The notes under the pieces: generated by a model
Seen by the model: the letters and a program-made list of their open reading frames with translations, nothing else
Database searches by the model: none
Told to the model about the DNA's origin: nothing
Origin: Euzebyella saccharophila
GTDB lineage: Bacteria > Bacteroidota > Bacteroidia > Flavobacteriales > Flavobacteriaceae
Direction of reading: 5' to 3'
NCBI RefSeq assembly: GCF_014855495.1
Contig: NZ_JACYFJ010000002.1
Coordinates: 434,001-498,000, forward strand
Length of the DNA: 64,000 bases
Part shown: one piece after another, positions 47,206 to 56,493 of the stretch
Numbering within the stretch: the stretch's first letter is position 1
How the letters are laid out: each line of letters starts with the position of its first letter
Position numbers and translations under genes: made by a program

Positions 47206-47898
47206 ATGAAATTAAGAAGTATTATTGTCGACGATTCGTCCATGCAGCGGATGGCAGTAGCAAAGCTGGTCAACAGTCATCCCAATTTAGCTATGGTAGC
47301 CGAATACAGCAATGCGATCGAAGCAAAAAATGGAATCAAGAACAACGAGATTGATCTTATTTTTCTTGATGTTGAAATGCCCATCATTAGTGGTTTTGAT
47401 CTTTTGGAATCATTAGAAAACAGACCACAAGTAATTCTCATTACCGGAAAACCGGATTATGCCCTTAAAGCTTTTGACTACGATGTGACAGATTACCTAC
47501 ACAAACCTATTACTATGGCAAGGTTTGATGCATCTGTAAAAAGAGCTGTGGCTAAATATGAGCAATTGCACAAAGTTCAAGAAGATGAGGAGCATATCTT
47601 TGTTAAAAGTAATCTTAAGAAAAGAAAGGTTATTTTAAATGATATCAAGTGGATCGAAGCTCTCGGAGATTATATTAAGTTGGTAACCGATGAAGCCAAC
47701 ATTGTTATTCTGTCCACCATGAAGTCTTTTGAGAAGCAACTGCCGGAGGACAAGTTCCTTAGAATACATAAATCCTATATCGTTAACCTGGAAAAAATTG
47801 AAAAGTTCAACAGTAAAAATGTTGAGGTTAGCGGTAGATCCATTCCTTTAAGCAGGAACAAGAAAACAGAGTTGGCCGAAGCACTTAGCAACGTCTAA
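47206..47898 (+). CDS. LytTR-family response regulator
   Basis: A 230-residue transcription regulator. The receiver domain (1-120) has acidic pair Asp9/Asp10, phospho-acceptor Asp55 in IFLDVEMP, the Thr in LITGKPDYALKAFDYDV and Lys in LHKPI. The LytTR DNA-binding domain (about 130-228) includes IKWIEALGDYIKLVT and FLRIHKSYIVNL. Such regulators usually pair with a LytS-like (His_kinase) membrane kinase; none is adjacent, so it is an orphan here. LytTR proteins bind direct repeats about 20-22 nt apart; no clear target was found in the 180-nt upstream gap. A terminator follows. Confidence 0.95.
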   Translation: MKLRSIIVDDSSMQRMAVAKLVNSHPNLAMVAEYSNAIEAKNGIKNNEIDLIFLDVEMPIISGFDLLESLENRPQVILITGKPDYALKAFDYDVTDYLHKPITMARFDASVKRAVAKYEQLHKVQEDEEHIFVKSNLKKRKVILNDIKWIEALGDYIKLVTDEANIVILSTMKSFEKQLPEDKFLRIHKSYIVNLEKIEKFNSKNVEVSGRSIPLSRNKKTELAEALSNV

Positions 47899-47922
47899 AC
47901 TTCTACTTCTTTAAAAATACGC

Positions 47923-47952
47923 AAGCTCCGTTTCTTAAACGGGGCTTTTTTT
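47923..47952 (+). terminator. Terminator after the LytTR regulator
   Basis: Stem AAGCTCCGTTT / AAACGGGGCTT (47923-47933, 47937-47947, one wobble), loop CTT, then seven T. It borders the priA stop at 47951 and may act on both strands. Confidence 0.9.
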
Positions 47953-50407
47953 ATACATGGTCTACATTGTATATGATACGTACACTTCTATAAGGAGCAA
48001 TGGCATTAAATGACTTCTCCAATCTTCTAATACCCTTTTTAACCCCGCCCACCGATGTACTTTTAGGTATTTTTACCAATACATTTTTTAGATACTGGTT
48101 TCTAATTCGTGCCACGGGAGGGTATTCCGGTCCCAAGACATTACCCGCCAAGCTGTTCCTTAGTCCTTTCGCAAACCACTCCGCCGCCTCATTAAGTCTA
48201 TTGTAATCCTTATGCTTAAAAGTAATTTTTATAATTCTATTCTTTGGCGGATACTTGTATTGTTCTCGCTCATATAATTGTTCTTTAAACATACCTTCAT
48301 AGTCATTGGTAGACATTTGAGTCAATATCTGATGGTATGGATTATAGCTTTGAACAATGACCTTTCCTCGTTTTTGGGTACGCCCTGCCCTACCGGCAAC
48401 TTGCGTCAATAATTGAAAACAGCGTTCATGAGCCCTATAGTCAGGGAAGTTTAATAAGGAATCTGCATTCATAATTCCCACCAAACTTACATTTCTAAAA
48501 TCGAGGCCTTTGGTAAGCATTTGGGTACCCACCAAAATATCTATTTCCTGTTGCTCAAAGGCAGTAATAATTTTTTCATACCCATGTTTCCCACGAGTGG
48601 TATCTAGATCCATTCGCCAAGTCTTGGCATCTGGAAATAAGGTTTCCAGTTCTTTTTCTACCTGTTCAGTACCAAAACCTTTGGTGTCCAGTGTAGGACT
48701 TCCGCAGGCTTGACAACTTTCGGGCAAAGCGGTGTGGTACCCACAATAATGGCAGCGAAGCTGTTTTTTGTATTGATGATAGGTCAAACTTACATCACAA
48801 TTAGGGCATTGGGGCGAAACACCACAAGTAGTACACTCCACAATGGGCGCATAGCCCCTTCTATTTTGAAAAAGGATGATTTGTTCCCCTTCCTTTAGAG
48901 CTTCTTCTATTTTCAAAAATAATCGCTCAGAAAAATGACCCTTCATTAGTTTTTTTCGGGATTGCTCCTTAAGGTCCACCAGTTCTATTTCTGGCATTAG
49001 TACATTCCCAAAACGTCTTTTGATTTCAGCAAAGCCATATTTTCCGGTCTTGGCGTTCAGGTAACTTTCAATACTCGGAGTTGCCGAACCCAACAAAACT
49101 TGGCTGCCGTGTAAATTTCCCAAAACGATGGCGGCATCCCTGGCATGATAACGTGGGGCAGGATCAAATTGTTTAAAGGAGCCTTCATGCTCTTCATCAA
49201 TGATAATCAATCCTAATTTGGAAAAAGGAAGAAACAAAGAGGAACGGGCACCAATGACCACCTGGGCCTTACTTTTTTGATGCAGCACATTGTTCCACAC
49301 CTCTACCCTTTCCTGTACATTGTATTTAGAATGATAAACGGAAACTTTTTCCCCGAAATATTCTTGCAAGCGACCTATCAATTGGGTTGTCAATGCAATT
49401 TCGGGAAGCAAGTAAAGCGCTTGCTTTCCCTTATTGATACAATCTTCAATAAGTTGAACGTAGACTTCCGTTTTTCCGGATGAGGTAACGCCATGCAATA
49501 AAACGGGTTTTTTATTTTCAAAACCTTTATGAATATCGGATAAGGCTTTTTCTTGATACTCATTTAATGATTTTACTTCTTCATCCCCACCATCCCCTTC
49601 ATAATCCACCCGATCTCTACGTATATAATATTCCTCTAAAATCTGCTTATCGACCAAAGCTTTGATGACCGCTTTGGAAGCACCGCTTTCCTGTTCCAAT
49701 TCAGTGACTTTAATCGGCTTTTGAGAAACAGCCTGTAGTTGAAAAAGCGCCAGCACCACCTGACTTTGTTTTGGTGCTCGACTCAAATCGGTTAGAAGGG
49801 CTTCCAGTTTTTCTTCAGATAGATATTCCTTTCCCAATTGTACATACTTCACCAATTTGGGTTTGTACTGCTCATAGATTTCTTCCTTCAGCAGAATGAC
49901 ATTCTTTTCAATAAGCCTATTCAATACTGGAAGTATATTTTTCCTGTCCACAATAGAACTGACTTCATGTACTTTTAAGCTAGATTGGTGCTGTAGTGCT
50001 TCAAACACCAAAAACTCATCGTCTTCCAAAGCGGATTCCTCAATAACGGCTTCGGTACTCAATAAAATCAAAGTTTCACTTTCCAAAAGAAAGGCACTGG
50101 GTACGGCACTACGAAAGACCTCACCAAAAGTACACATGTAGTATTCGGCTATCCACTGCCAATGCTTTAGCTGGAAAGGATTTACAATAGGATGTTCGTC
50201 AAGAATTCTATCTATTTCCTTGGCTTCATAGGCCTGTGGAGGCTCATTATGCACCCGATGTACGAGGCCTGTATAGATTTTTGATTTTCCAAAGGGAACA
50301 GCCACCCGCATGCCAGGCTTCAAATTTTCGCCCTCGGCTTGGGTTATACTATAGGTAAAAAGCTTCTCTAAAGGAATAGGTAAGACAACATCAATAAAAT
50401 ATTCCAT
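47951..50407 (-). CDS. priA: Primosomal replication restart helicase PriA
   Basis: Superfamily 2 helicase that reloads the replisome at stalled forks. The N-terminal fork-binding region (MEYFIDVVLPIPLEKLFTY) is followed by Walker A LLHGVTSSGKTEVY, a DEEH box in LIIIDEEHEGSFK, eight zinc-binding cysteines (CTTCGVSPQCPNC ... CHYCG ... CQACG), and motif VI QVAGRAGR. 818 residues, complete. It is the last gene of the minus-strand group nadC, yihY, DUF2147, priA, starting 14 nt after the DUF2147 stop. Confidence 0.97.
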   Translation of the reverse strand: MEYFIDVVLPIPLEKLFTYSITQAEGENLKPGMRVAVPFGKSKIYTGLVHRVHNEPPQAYEAKEIDRILDEHPIVNPFQLKHWQWIAEYYMCTFGEVFRSAVPSAFLLESETLILLSTEAVIEESALEDDEFLVFEALQHQSSLKVHEVSSIVDRKNILPVLNRLIEKNVILLKEEIYEQYKPKLVKYVQLGKEYLSEEKLEALLTDLSRAPKQSQVVLALFQLQAVSQKPIKVTELEQESGASKAVIKALVDKQILEEYYIRRDRVDYEGDGGDEEVKSLNEYQEKALSDIHKGFENKKPVLLHGVTSSGKTEVYVQLIEDCINKGKQALYLLPEIALTTQLIGRLQEYFGEKVSVYHSKYNVQERVEVWNNVLHQKSKAQVVIGARSSLFLPFSKLGLIIIDEEHEGSFKQFDPAPRYHARDAAIVLGNLHGSQVLLGSATPSIESYLNAKTGKYGFAEIKRRFGNVLMPEIELVDLKEQSRKKLMKGHFSERLFLKIEEALKEGEQIILFQNRRGYAPIVECTTCGVSPQCPNCDVSLTYHQYKKQLRCHYCGYHTALPESCQACGSPTLDTKGFGTEQVEKELETLFPDAKTWRMDLDTTRGKHGYEKIITAFEQQEIDILVGTQMLTKGLDFRNVSLVGIMNADSLLNFPDYRAHERCFQLLTQVAGRAGRTQKRGKVIVQSYNPYHQILTQMSTNDYEGMFKEQLYEREQYKYPPKNRIIKITFKHKDYNRLNEAAEWFAKGLRNSLAGNVLGPEYPPVARIRNQYLKNVLVKIPKSTSVGGVKKGIRRLEKSFNAIAPYRSVRIIYNVDHV

Positions 50408-50421
50408 ACAATATTTAGAAT

Positions 50422-50862
50422 CTAGCCATCTACGCGCTGCCAGGTTTGGGTGCGGTAAATAAATGCAAGATAGCCCCTAACTTTTAATTCATCGTGATTA
50501 TCCGGATTTAACCATATTTTACATCTAAAAGTCATGGCCTGTTGAGGGTCAAATAGCGTATCTCCCTTGTAGACCCCATCCCCTACATGTTCTGCTTCCT
50601 CAATAATATGCATCCCTAGAACGGGCTTATCTTTGCGGTCGCCCTCGCATTTTTCACAGATGAAGTTTTCTTTTCCTTCCTCCACAATCTCAATCACCTT
50701 GCCGTACATAAGGCCGTCTTTTTCATATATATCGATGATGGCCTTAGGTTTACCAGTACGGTCATCAATTGTTTTCCATGTTCCGAAAACACTTTGAGAT
50801 TGAATTAGCTGAATTGTGAAGAATAAGAATGCGAATAGAATACAATTAAATGGTTTTATCAT
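50422..50862 (-). CDS. DUF2147 exported protein
   Basis: A 146-residue periplasmic protein with signal peptide (about 1-23, LIQSQS) and the DUF2147 fold: FGTWKTIDDRTGKPKAIIDIYEKDGLMYGKVIEI, two Cys in FICEKCEGD (redox or metal site), ILGMHIIEEAEHVGDGVYKGDTLFDPQQAMTFRCKIWL. Small beta-barrel proteins of this family are lipocalin-like in shape; their ligand is unknown. It overlaps the upstream YihY gene by 4 nt (ATGA). Confidence 0.9.
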   Translation of the reverse strand: MIKPFNCILFAFLFFTIQLIQSQSVFGTWKTIDDRTGKPKAIIDIYEKDGLMYGKVIEIVEEGKENFICEKCEGDRKDKPVLGMHIIEEAEHVGDGVYKGDTLFDPQQAMTFRCKIWLNPDNHDELKVRGYLAFIYRTQTWQRVDG

Positions 50863-51827
50863 TCCTTTTTATAGGTTTTTCTTAGGGAATTTAAGGAAGC
50901 GTTTAGCTCAAACCCTAGCAACAATATATTGGAATTTAACCAGATATATACCATTAGAATCAACAAACCGCCCAAGGCACCATATAATTCGTTATATCTT
51001 GCGAATTTCTCAACATAAACCCCAAAAAGATAAGAAGTAAGCATGAATAACAAGGTGGTCATCAAGGCGCCTATGGAAAAAAATTTGGCATGCTTCCCTT
51101 CTAAAGTGCCAAAATAGTAAAGAATGGCCGTGGTAAAGTAAGACAACAATACAAAGAATACCACTTTGCCGATCTGAGCGCCCACAATATCGTTTTCCGT
51201 AAGGTCATATCCTCTGGTTTTGGCAGCCCAAACACTTAGATAGTCCAGTATATAAAATTCTACATAGACATAGGCCACTGCACCCACAATCAATAGAATG
51301 GATAAAATCAAGCCTACCATTAGGGCATATAAATACTGACGGAAAAAACTTCTGGTAAGTTCTACGTGATACGAATTTTCAAAACCTCCAAAAATAGCGT
51401 TTACGCCATTCGCCATTAAAAAAATAGAAAATAAAAAGGCTGAAGACAGCAATCCGCCCCGTTTCTGGTCCTTTATCTGCTGATAGATATCCCCAAAATA
51501 ATCACTCGTTGCAGATGGTAAAAAGGACTCTAAAAATACCAAGAACTGAGAATCGAAATTCGCATTGCCTATGCTTACATAGGGTATGATAAACGGAACC
51601 AAGGTTATTAGAAAAATAAGTAAGGGAAAAAGCGCCAAAAACAGACTAAATGCAATGGCACTAGCCCTTGTGGAGATTGCCCCTTTAAAAATGCCAAAAA
51701 TGTACATTTCCATTAGGTCATAAAGAGAAAGCCCTTCAAAAGCCGGTAACTTCACCTCTTTTAAGAGCAAGGCCAGTTTATTGATAATAGGAATTTTGGC
51801 TATTTTCTCCTCAATCTCCTGCGACAT
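50859..51827 (-). CDS. YihY/BrkB family inner-membrane protein
   Basis: A 322-residue protein with six membrane helices, of the family once called ribonuclease BN. The hallmark FKGAISTRASAIAFSLFLALFPLLIFLITL (about 50-79) and late YNELYGALGGLLILMVYIWLNSNILLLGFELNA are intact. Function unsettled: some members were linked to resistance to host killing or transport. Its start directly abuts the nadC stop and its end overlaps the DUF2147 gene. Confidence 0.92.
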   Translation of the reverse strand: MSQEIEEKIAKIPIINKLALLLKEVKLPAFEGLSLYDLMEMYIFGIFKGAISTRASAIAFSLFLALFPLLIFLITLVPFIIPYVSIGNANFDSQFLVFLESFLPSATSDYFGDIYQQIKDQKRGGLLSSAFLFSIFLMANGVNAIFGGFENSYHVELTRSFFRQYLYALMVGLILSILLIVGAVAYVYVEFYILDYLSVWAAKTRGYDLTENDIVGAQIGKVVFFVLLSYFTTAILYYFGTLEGKHAKFFSIGALMTTLLFMLTSYLFGVYVEKFARYNELYGALGGLLILMVYIWLNSNILLLGFELNASLNSLRKTYKKE

Positions 51828-52685
51828 TTACACCGCTTTTAAACTCAAATCCATATTGTAGACCGAATGCGTTAAAGCCCCTGAAGAAATATAATCCACA
51901 CCACATTCTGCATATTGACGAATGGTCTCTTCGTTAATTCCCCCTGAGGATTCCGTGAGGCATTTTTCGCCAATTAAGTTCACCGCAGTACGCGTATCTT
52001 CATAATTAAAATTATCGATGAGAATTCGGTATACTCCATCAGACCTAAGAATTTCTTTAATTTCATTTAAATCACGGGCCTCCACGATTATTTTAAGGTC
52101 ACGCCCCGTTTCTTTTAAATAGTCTTGGGTCTTTTTAATTGCCTGGGTAATGCCACCTGCAAAATCGATATGGTTATCCTTCAGCATAATCATATCGTAC
52201 AGCGCAAACCGATGATTTTCACCTCCTCCTATTTTTACCGCCCATTTTTCTAATGCCCTGATCCCCGGTGTGGTTTTACGGGTATCGAGAATCTTGGTTC
52301 CGGTTCCCTCCAAAAGTTTTACAAAAAAAGTGGTTTTGGTAGCTATAGCACTCATACGTTGCATGGCGTTCAAAACAAGTCGCTCTGCCTTTAAAATACT
52401 CTGAGAACTGCCACTCACATAAAAAGCAATATCTCCATGCTGCACTTGTGAACCATCTTCGATTAAAGTCTCTACCTCTAATCCTTCATCAACATACGCA
52501 AAAACCTGTTTTGCAAATTCAATACCGGCAATTATGCCCTCATCTTTTACTAAAAGTTTAGCCTTTCCTGTTGCGGAATCAGGAATACAGGCCAATGAGC
52601 TATGGTCTCCATCGCCCACGTCTTCCCGAATGGCATTGGCAATTATTAAGTCTAATTCTTTTTGGAATGCGTCTTTTGAAATCAT
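51828..52685 (-). CDS. nadC: Nicotinate-nucleotide pyrophosphorylase (carboxylating)
   Basis: Quinolinate phosphoribosyltransferase of de novo NAD synthesis. Substrate-binding residues are in RKTTPGIRALEKWAVKIGGGENHRFALYDMIMLKDNH (about 138-175), and the phosphate-binding SGGINEETIRQYAE lies near the C-terminus. 285 residues, complete. It is first in the nadC-yihY-DUF2147-priA group and divergent from rlmH. A TAATTTAG near-match to the -7 box lies about 30 nt upstream. Confidence 0.96.
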   Translation of the reverse strand: MISKDAFQKELDLIIANAIREDVGDGDHSSLACIPDSATGKAKLLVKDEGIIAGIEFAKQVFAYVDEGLEVETLIEDGSQVQHGDIAFYVSGSSQSILKAERLVLNAMQRMSAIATKTTFFVKLLEGTGTKILDTRKTTPGIRALEKWAVKIGGGENHRFALYDMIMLKDNHIDFAGGITQAIKKTQDYLKETGRDLKIIVEARDLNEIKEILRSDGVYRILIDNFNYEDTRTAVNLIGEKCLTESSGGINEETIRQYAECGVDYISSGALTHSVYNMDLSLKAV

Positions 52686-52762
52686 AAATAGAAGTATGCT
52701 TTGGGCTAAATTAAGAAATGTTAAGGGTAAAATGAGGACTTGCCAGAGTAATTATTGACAAC

Positions 52763-52791
52763 CTTGGTTTTCCAAAATGGAATTATATTTG
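52763..52791 (+). promoter_or_regulatory. Promoter of rlmH with -7 box almost touching the start codon
   Basis: TTG (52763-52765), 18 nt, TATATTTG (52784-52791), an exact -7 match. Only three bases separate it from the rlmH ATG at 52795, so the transcript should begin at or next to the start codon. Confidence 0.65.
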
Positions 52792-52794
52792 CGC

Positions 52795-53268
52795 ATGACC
52801 ATAAAATTGCTCGCCATAGGAAAAACGGACAGCAAACCGTTACAAAGCCTTATTTCGGAATACGAGAAAAGACTAAAACATTATATCAAATTTGAAATTG
52901 AGCTTATTCCGGATATAAAAAACGTCAAAAACCTTTCGGAAACCCAGCAAAAGGAAAAAGAAGGCGAATTGATTCTTAAAAAATTGGTTCCCACGGATGT
53001 CTTAGTTCTTTTGGACGAAAGTGGAAAACACCTTTCATCGGTAGGCTTTTCAGAATACCTGCAGAAAAAAATGAACGCCGGGATCAAGCAACTGGTTTTG
53101 GTCATTGGAGGACCCTACGGCTTTAGTGACGAGGTATATACCGCGGCACAAGGAAAAATTAGCTTATCCAAAATGACCTTCTCCCACCAAATGGTACGTT
53201 TGTTTGTCACAGAACAGATTTATAGGGCCTTTACCATTTTACGAAACGAGCCTTACCATCATCGATAG
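52795..53268 (+). CDS. rlmH: 23S rRNA (pseudouridine-1915-N3)-methyltransferase
   Basis: SPOUT methylase that modifies pseudouridine 1915 in helix 69 of assembled 70S ribosomes. The start is ATG 52795 (MTIKLLAIGKTDSK), giving 157 residues; an upstream ATG at 52777 lies within the promoter. Trefoil-knot motifs: LVLLDESGKHLSS, LVIGGPYGFSDEVY and LSKMTFSHQMVRLFVTEQIYRA, ending NEPYHHR. All canonical. No leader seems to exist. Confidence 0.97.
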   Translation: MTIKLLAIGKTDSKPLQSLISEYEKRLKHYIKFEIELIPDIKNVKNLSETQQKEKEGELILKKLVPTDVLVLLDESGKHLSSVGFSEYLQKKMNAGIKQLVLVIGGPYGFSDEVYTAAQGKISLSKMTFSHQMVRLFVTEQIYRAFTILRNEPYHHR

Positions 53269-53345
53269 TTTTAAAAAAACCACTATTACAATTCCTAAAA
53301 GCCTATCAACTTTTCTACTTTAGTAGTCTAACTAAATAACGGACT

Positions 53346-54380
53346 ATGATCGTATCCAAGGGCATACCCCTTAAAAAACTCTTTAATTGGTCTTTTCATC
53401 ATATTGTTTGGCTTTTTCTTTTTATGGGTGGAGTAGCTGTTTTATATCGCTTCAACATAATTTCCTTTAAAATTCCATGGCTTCCTGTTTCCGTAATCGG
53501 TACCGCTGTGGCGTTTTACGTAGGTTTCAAGAACAACCAATCATATGGTAGAATGTGGGAAGCCCGAAAAATTTGGGGCGGTATTGTAAATGACAGTAGG
53601 GCTTGGGCCATGCACGTAGATGGTTATATTACCAATCTAAATACCCGAACTAAACGAAGTGAAACGGAACTACAGTCCATAAAAAAAAGATTGATCTATA
53701 GGCACATAGGTTGGCTTTACACACATAGAGAGCAATTGTTGGTACCCACTCCTTGGGAGCATGTTAGCCAAGGTGGACTTACCACTAGGCATGCAGAAAG
53801 GCTGGAAGAAAGTTTTGGAGTAGGTTTAATAAGTGATAAAGAGGAGTTTAGGGAACTGAAAAATTTTCTTGGCGAAGAAGAGTATATAAGGTTGAAATCG
53901 AAAGCAAATACCGCCACACAAATCATCAATGAACAATCAAGGGATTTAAGGGATTTGAGGGAAGAAGGTTTGATAGACGATTTTAGGCATATTAAAATGC
54001 AGGAAATACTAAGAACATTTTTTGAATTACAAGGAAAAAACGAGCGGATAAAAAAGTTTCCTTTTCCGCGTCAGTATGCCAATATGAGCTATTATTTTGT
54101 AGGGATATTTATTTTTCTACTTCCTTTTAGCATGATGCCCGAAGTTTTAGATGCCCAAAAAATTAATTTTTGGCTGGCCGTTCCCATCTGCGTCCTTTTA
54201 GGTTGGGTTTATATTATGATGGAATTGGTTGGAGACTATTCTGAAAATCCATTTCAGAGGATGTCAAATGACATTCCAATGTTATCCCTTTGCAGAACCA
54301 TAGAAATTGATTTAAGGGAGATTTTGGGTGAAACGGAACTTCCTCCTCCGGTTAAGGCAGAAAAAGGAGTACTTATGTAA
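53346..54380 (+). CDS. Bestrophin-family anion channel
   Basis: A 344-residue membrane protein of the bestrophin (UPF0187) family, which forms pentameric chloride-like channels. Conserved parts: helices around 20-37 and 44-61, then VGFKNNQSYGRMWEARKIWGGIVNDSRAWA (59-88), the cytoplasmic helices, and late MSYYFVGIFIFLLPFSMMPEVL with DYSENPFQRMSNDIPM. The final acidic region is cytoplasmic. A near-match TACTTTAG -7 box is at 53316-53323. It shares a bidirectional terminator with the convergent serB-serA fusion. Confidence 0.93.
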   Translation: MIVSKGIPLKKLFNWSFHHIVWLFLFMGGVAVLYRFNIISFKIPWLPVSVIGTAVAFYVGFKNNQSYGRMWEARKIWGGIVNDSRAWAMHVDGYITNLNTRTKRSETELQSIKKRLIYRHIGWLYTHREQLLVPTPWEHVSQGGLTTRHAERLEESFGVGLISDKEEFRELKNFLGEEEYIRLKSKANTATQIINEQSRDLRDLREEGLIDDFRHIKMQEILRTFFELQGKNERIKKFPFPRQYANMSYYFVGIFIFLLPFSMMPEVLDAQKINFWLAVPICVLLGWVYIMMELVGDYSENPFQRMSNDIPMLSLCRTIEIDLREILGETELPPPVKAEKGVLM

Positions 54381-54402
54381 ACTAGCTACCAAACACAGCA
54401 TG

Positions 54403-54430
54403 AAAAAAGCCCTCAAACGAGGGCTTTTTT
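54403..54430. terminator. Bidirectional terminator between bestrophin and serB-serA
   Basis: Stem GCCCTC / GAGGGC (54409-54414, 54419-54424), extended by A/T runs on both sides, loop AAAC. T runs on both strands serve both convergent genes. Confidence 0.92.
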
Positions 54431-54450
54431 ACTTCCTTTATTCTATACTA

Positions 54451-56343
54451 CTAGTAAAGCACTCTAAATTTAATAGTGTTATCTACTCTTTTCAATGCCT
54501 TGATAACATCCTTATCATATTCTCTATCAACATCAGTAATTACATATCCTACATCACTATCTGTAGAAAGATATTGACCCAGGATATTCAATTCATAGGA
54601 AGCCAATACCTCGTTGATCTTAGCCATAATACCAGGTACGTTCTTGTGAATATGTAGGAACCTATGCGCTTTTTGCTGTTTTGGCAAACGTATATTAGGG
54701 AAGTTTACCGCATCTACAGAGTTACCTGTATTGATATAATCCATGATTTTATTAGGAACGAAATCTGCAATATCTCTTTGGGCTTCTTCTGTACTACCGC
54801 CAACATGCGGCGTTAAAATTACATTGGGGATACCCTGTAGAGCAGTGTAAAACTCACCGTTACTTCTGGGTTCCTCTGGATATACATCTATAGCAGCTCC
54901 GCCAAGTTTACCACTTTTTAAAGCTTCTGCCAACGCTTCAATATCCACCACAAATCCTCTAGAAAGATTGATTAACATAGCACCATCGCGCATTTGATTA
55001 ATTTCCCTTTCTCCAATAAAGTTTTTGTTGGCCTTGTTGTCATCTACGTGGAGCGTTACCACATCCGAAACATTTAAAAGGTCTTCTAAGGAATTACATT
55101 TTTTGGTATTACCCAAAGACAGTTTATCCTCTACATCGTAATAATACACCCGCATACCAATGGCTTCGGCAAGTATGGAAAGTTGTTTTCCAATATTACC
55201 ATAACCAACAATACCAAGGTTCTTACCTCTTACTTCGCGTGAACCTACAGCGGTTTTTTGCCATTGTCCGCTATGGATTTCAGCACTTCTGGCAACCACG
55301 CTACGCATTAACATAATGATTTCACCAATGGCCAATTCTACTACGGAACGAGTATTACTGTAAGGAGCATTAAAGACGGCCACCCCTTTTTTACGGGCAT
55401 AATCCAAATCTATTTGGGTGGTTCCAATACAAAAAGCACCTACCACCAATAGTTTATTGCCGGCATCCAAAACTTTTTGGGTCACCTGGGTTTTGGAGCG
55501 GATCCCTAAAACGTGAACACCTTTAATTTTTTCAATTAACTCCTCTTCTGGAAGACTGTTTTTGACCAGCTCTACAGAGAAACCATCTTTAGAAAGGTTT
55601 TCAAGTGCCGCCGGATGTACATTTTCCAACAGTAAGATTTTAATTCTGTTCTTAGGGTACGAGTAATTTCTTGGTAAATCGTTCACAAATAAAAATTCAT
55701 CTAGGTTAGGGGCCACATGGTCTGCCTTACTAGCGGCTTTCTCACGGTGCACATTTTCAGTGTAGGCAAAAAACTTATCGGCAATTCCGGCTTCTTTCAT
55801 TACATAATCACTGTAACCATCACCAATTACCTGAACTTCGCCTTCTAAATCCATATCTCGCAAACAGGCAATTTTACCGTTGTGCTGAGATAGTACATTT
55901 TCTTCATCAAAACCAATAATATTTCCTTGTTCATCAAACTTAAAGGTATTGGCATAAACCCTATTGGAAGGAATTTGGTATTCTTCTACTATAGGGTCTA
56001 TAAACTCTTTAAATCCGCATGAAATCACATAAATATCATCGGAAAATTTTTCAAAAAACTCTTTGTTGGCAGCAATGGACTTGGAAATTTTTTGTCGGAG
56101 CTCATCAACTAAAGGACCTAAATCATCTTTGTGGGCTTTTAGCAATTTAATACGGCGCTCCAAGGACTCGGTAAAGGAAATATCCCCATCGATTCCTAAG
56201 TTGGTAATTTCCTGAATTTGATTGATAATCTCTTCTTTGTTCGATTTGTCCTTAAGGGTCATTTCGGCCAGTACATCCAGTGCCTCTACCCTAGTTAAGG
56301 TGCTATCAAAATCAAAAACATATTTTCTGTTTGTTGCTACCAT
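54451..56343 (-). CDS. serA: SerB-SerA fusion: phosphoserine-phosphatase-like domain plus 3-phosphoglycerate dehydrogenase
   Basis: A 630-residue protein joining two serine-synthesis modules. Residues 1-220 are a HAD domain like SerB: nucleophile Asp11 and Asp13 in FDFDSTLTR, motif II in YVISCGF and motif IV in VIGDGYSDYVM. Residues about 230-540 are the dehydrogenase: NAD site GIVGYGNIGKQL, catalytic Arg in INLSRGFVVD, Glu in DVYPEEPR and His in LTPHVGGST. An ACT domain ends the protein (IHKNVPGIMAKINEVL), usually a serine sensor. So it could run steps one and three of the pathway. A TATTTTTG -7 box is 24 nt upstream. Confidence 0.94.
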   Translation of the reverse strand: MVATNRKYVFDFDSTLTRVEALDVLAEMTLKDKSNKEEIINQIQEITNLGIDGDISFTESLERRIKLLKAHKDDLGPLVDELRQKISKSIAANKEFFEKFSDDIYVISCGFKEFIDPIVEEYQIPSNRVYANTFKFDEQGNIIGFDEENVLSQHNGKIACLRDMDLEGEVQVIGDGYSDYVMKEAGIADKFFAYTENVHREKAASKADHVAPNLDEFLFVNDLPRNYSYPKNRIKILLLENVHPAALENLSKDGFSVELVKNSLPEEELIEKIKGVHVLGIRSKTQVTQKVLDAGNKLLVVGAFCIGTTQIDLDYARKKGVAVFNAPYSNTRSVVELAIGEIIMLMRSVVARSAEIHSGQWQKTAVGSREVRGKNLGIVGYGNIGKQLSILAEAIGMRVYYYDVEDKLSLGNTKKCNSLEDLLNVSDVVTLHVDDNKANKNFIGEREINQMRDGAMLINLSRGFVVDIEALAEALKSGKLGGAAIDVYPEEPRSNGEFYTALQGIPNVILTPHVGGSTEEAQRDIADFVPNKIMDYINTGNSVDAVNFPNIRLPKQQKAHRFLHIHKNVPGIMAKINEVLASYELNILGQYLSTDSDVGYVITDVDREYDKDVIKALKRVDNTIKFRVLY

Positions 56344-56366
56344 TGCCTCATTGAAAAATTAAGGCA

Positions 56367-56374
56367 CAAAAATA
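56367..56374 (-). promoter_or_regulatory. -7 element of serB-serA
   Basis: TATTTTTG on the minus strand, exact TAnnTTTG, leader of about 18 nt to the ATG at 56343. The 150-nt region upstream holds nothing else recognised. Confidence 0.55.
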
Positions 56375-56493
56375 AAGATTAATTACGAGTGATTTTTAGT
56401 AAAGTCATGAAAAGTTACTCTTATAACTAATCCGTTCGCATTGACACTTATTTTAAAATTACAAGCTCTTGAAAACTTTAATTTTCCAAACAA

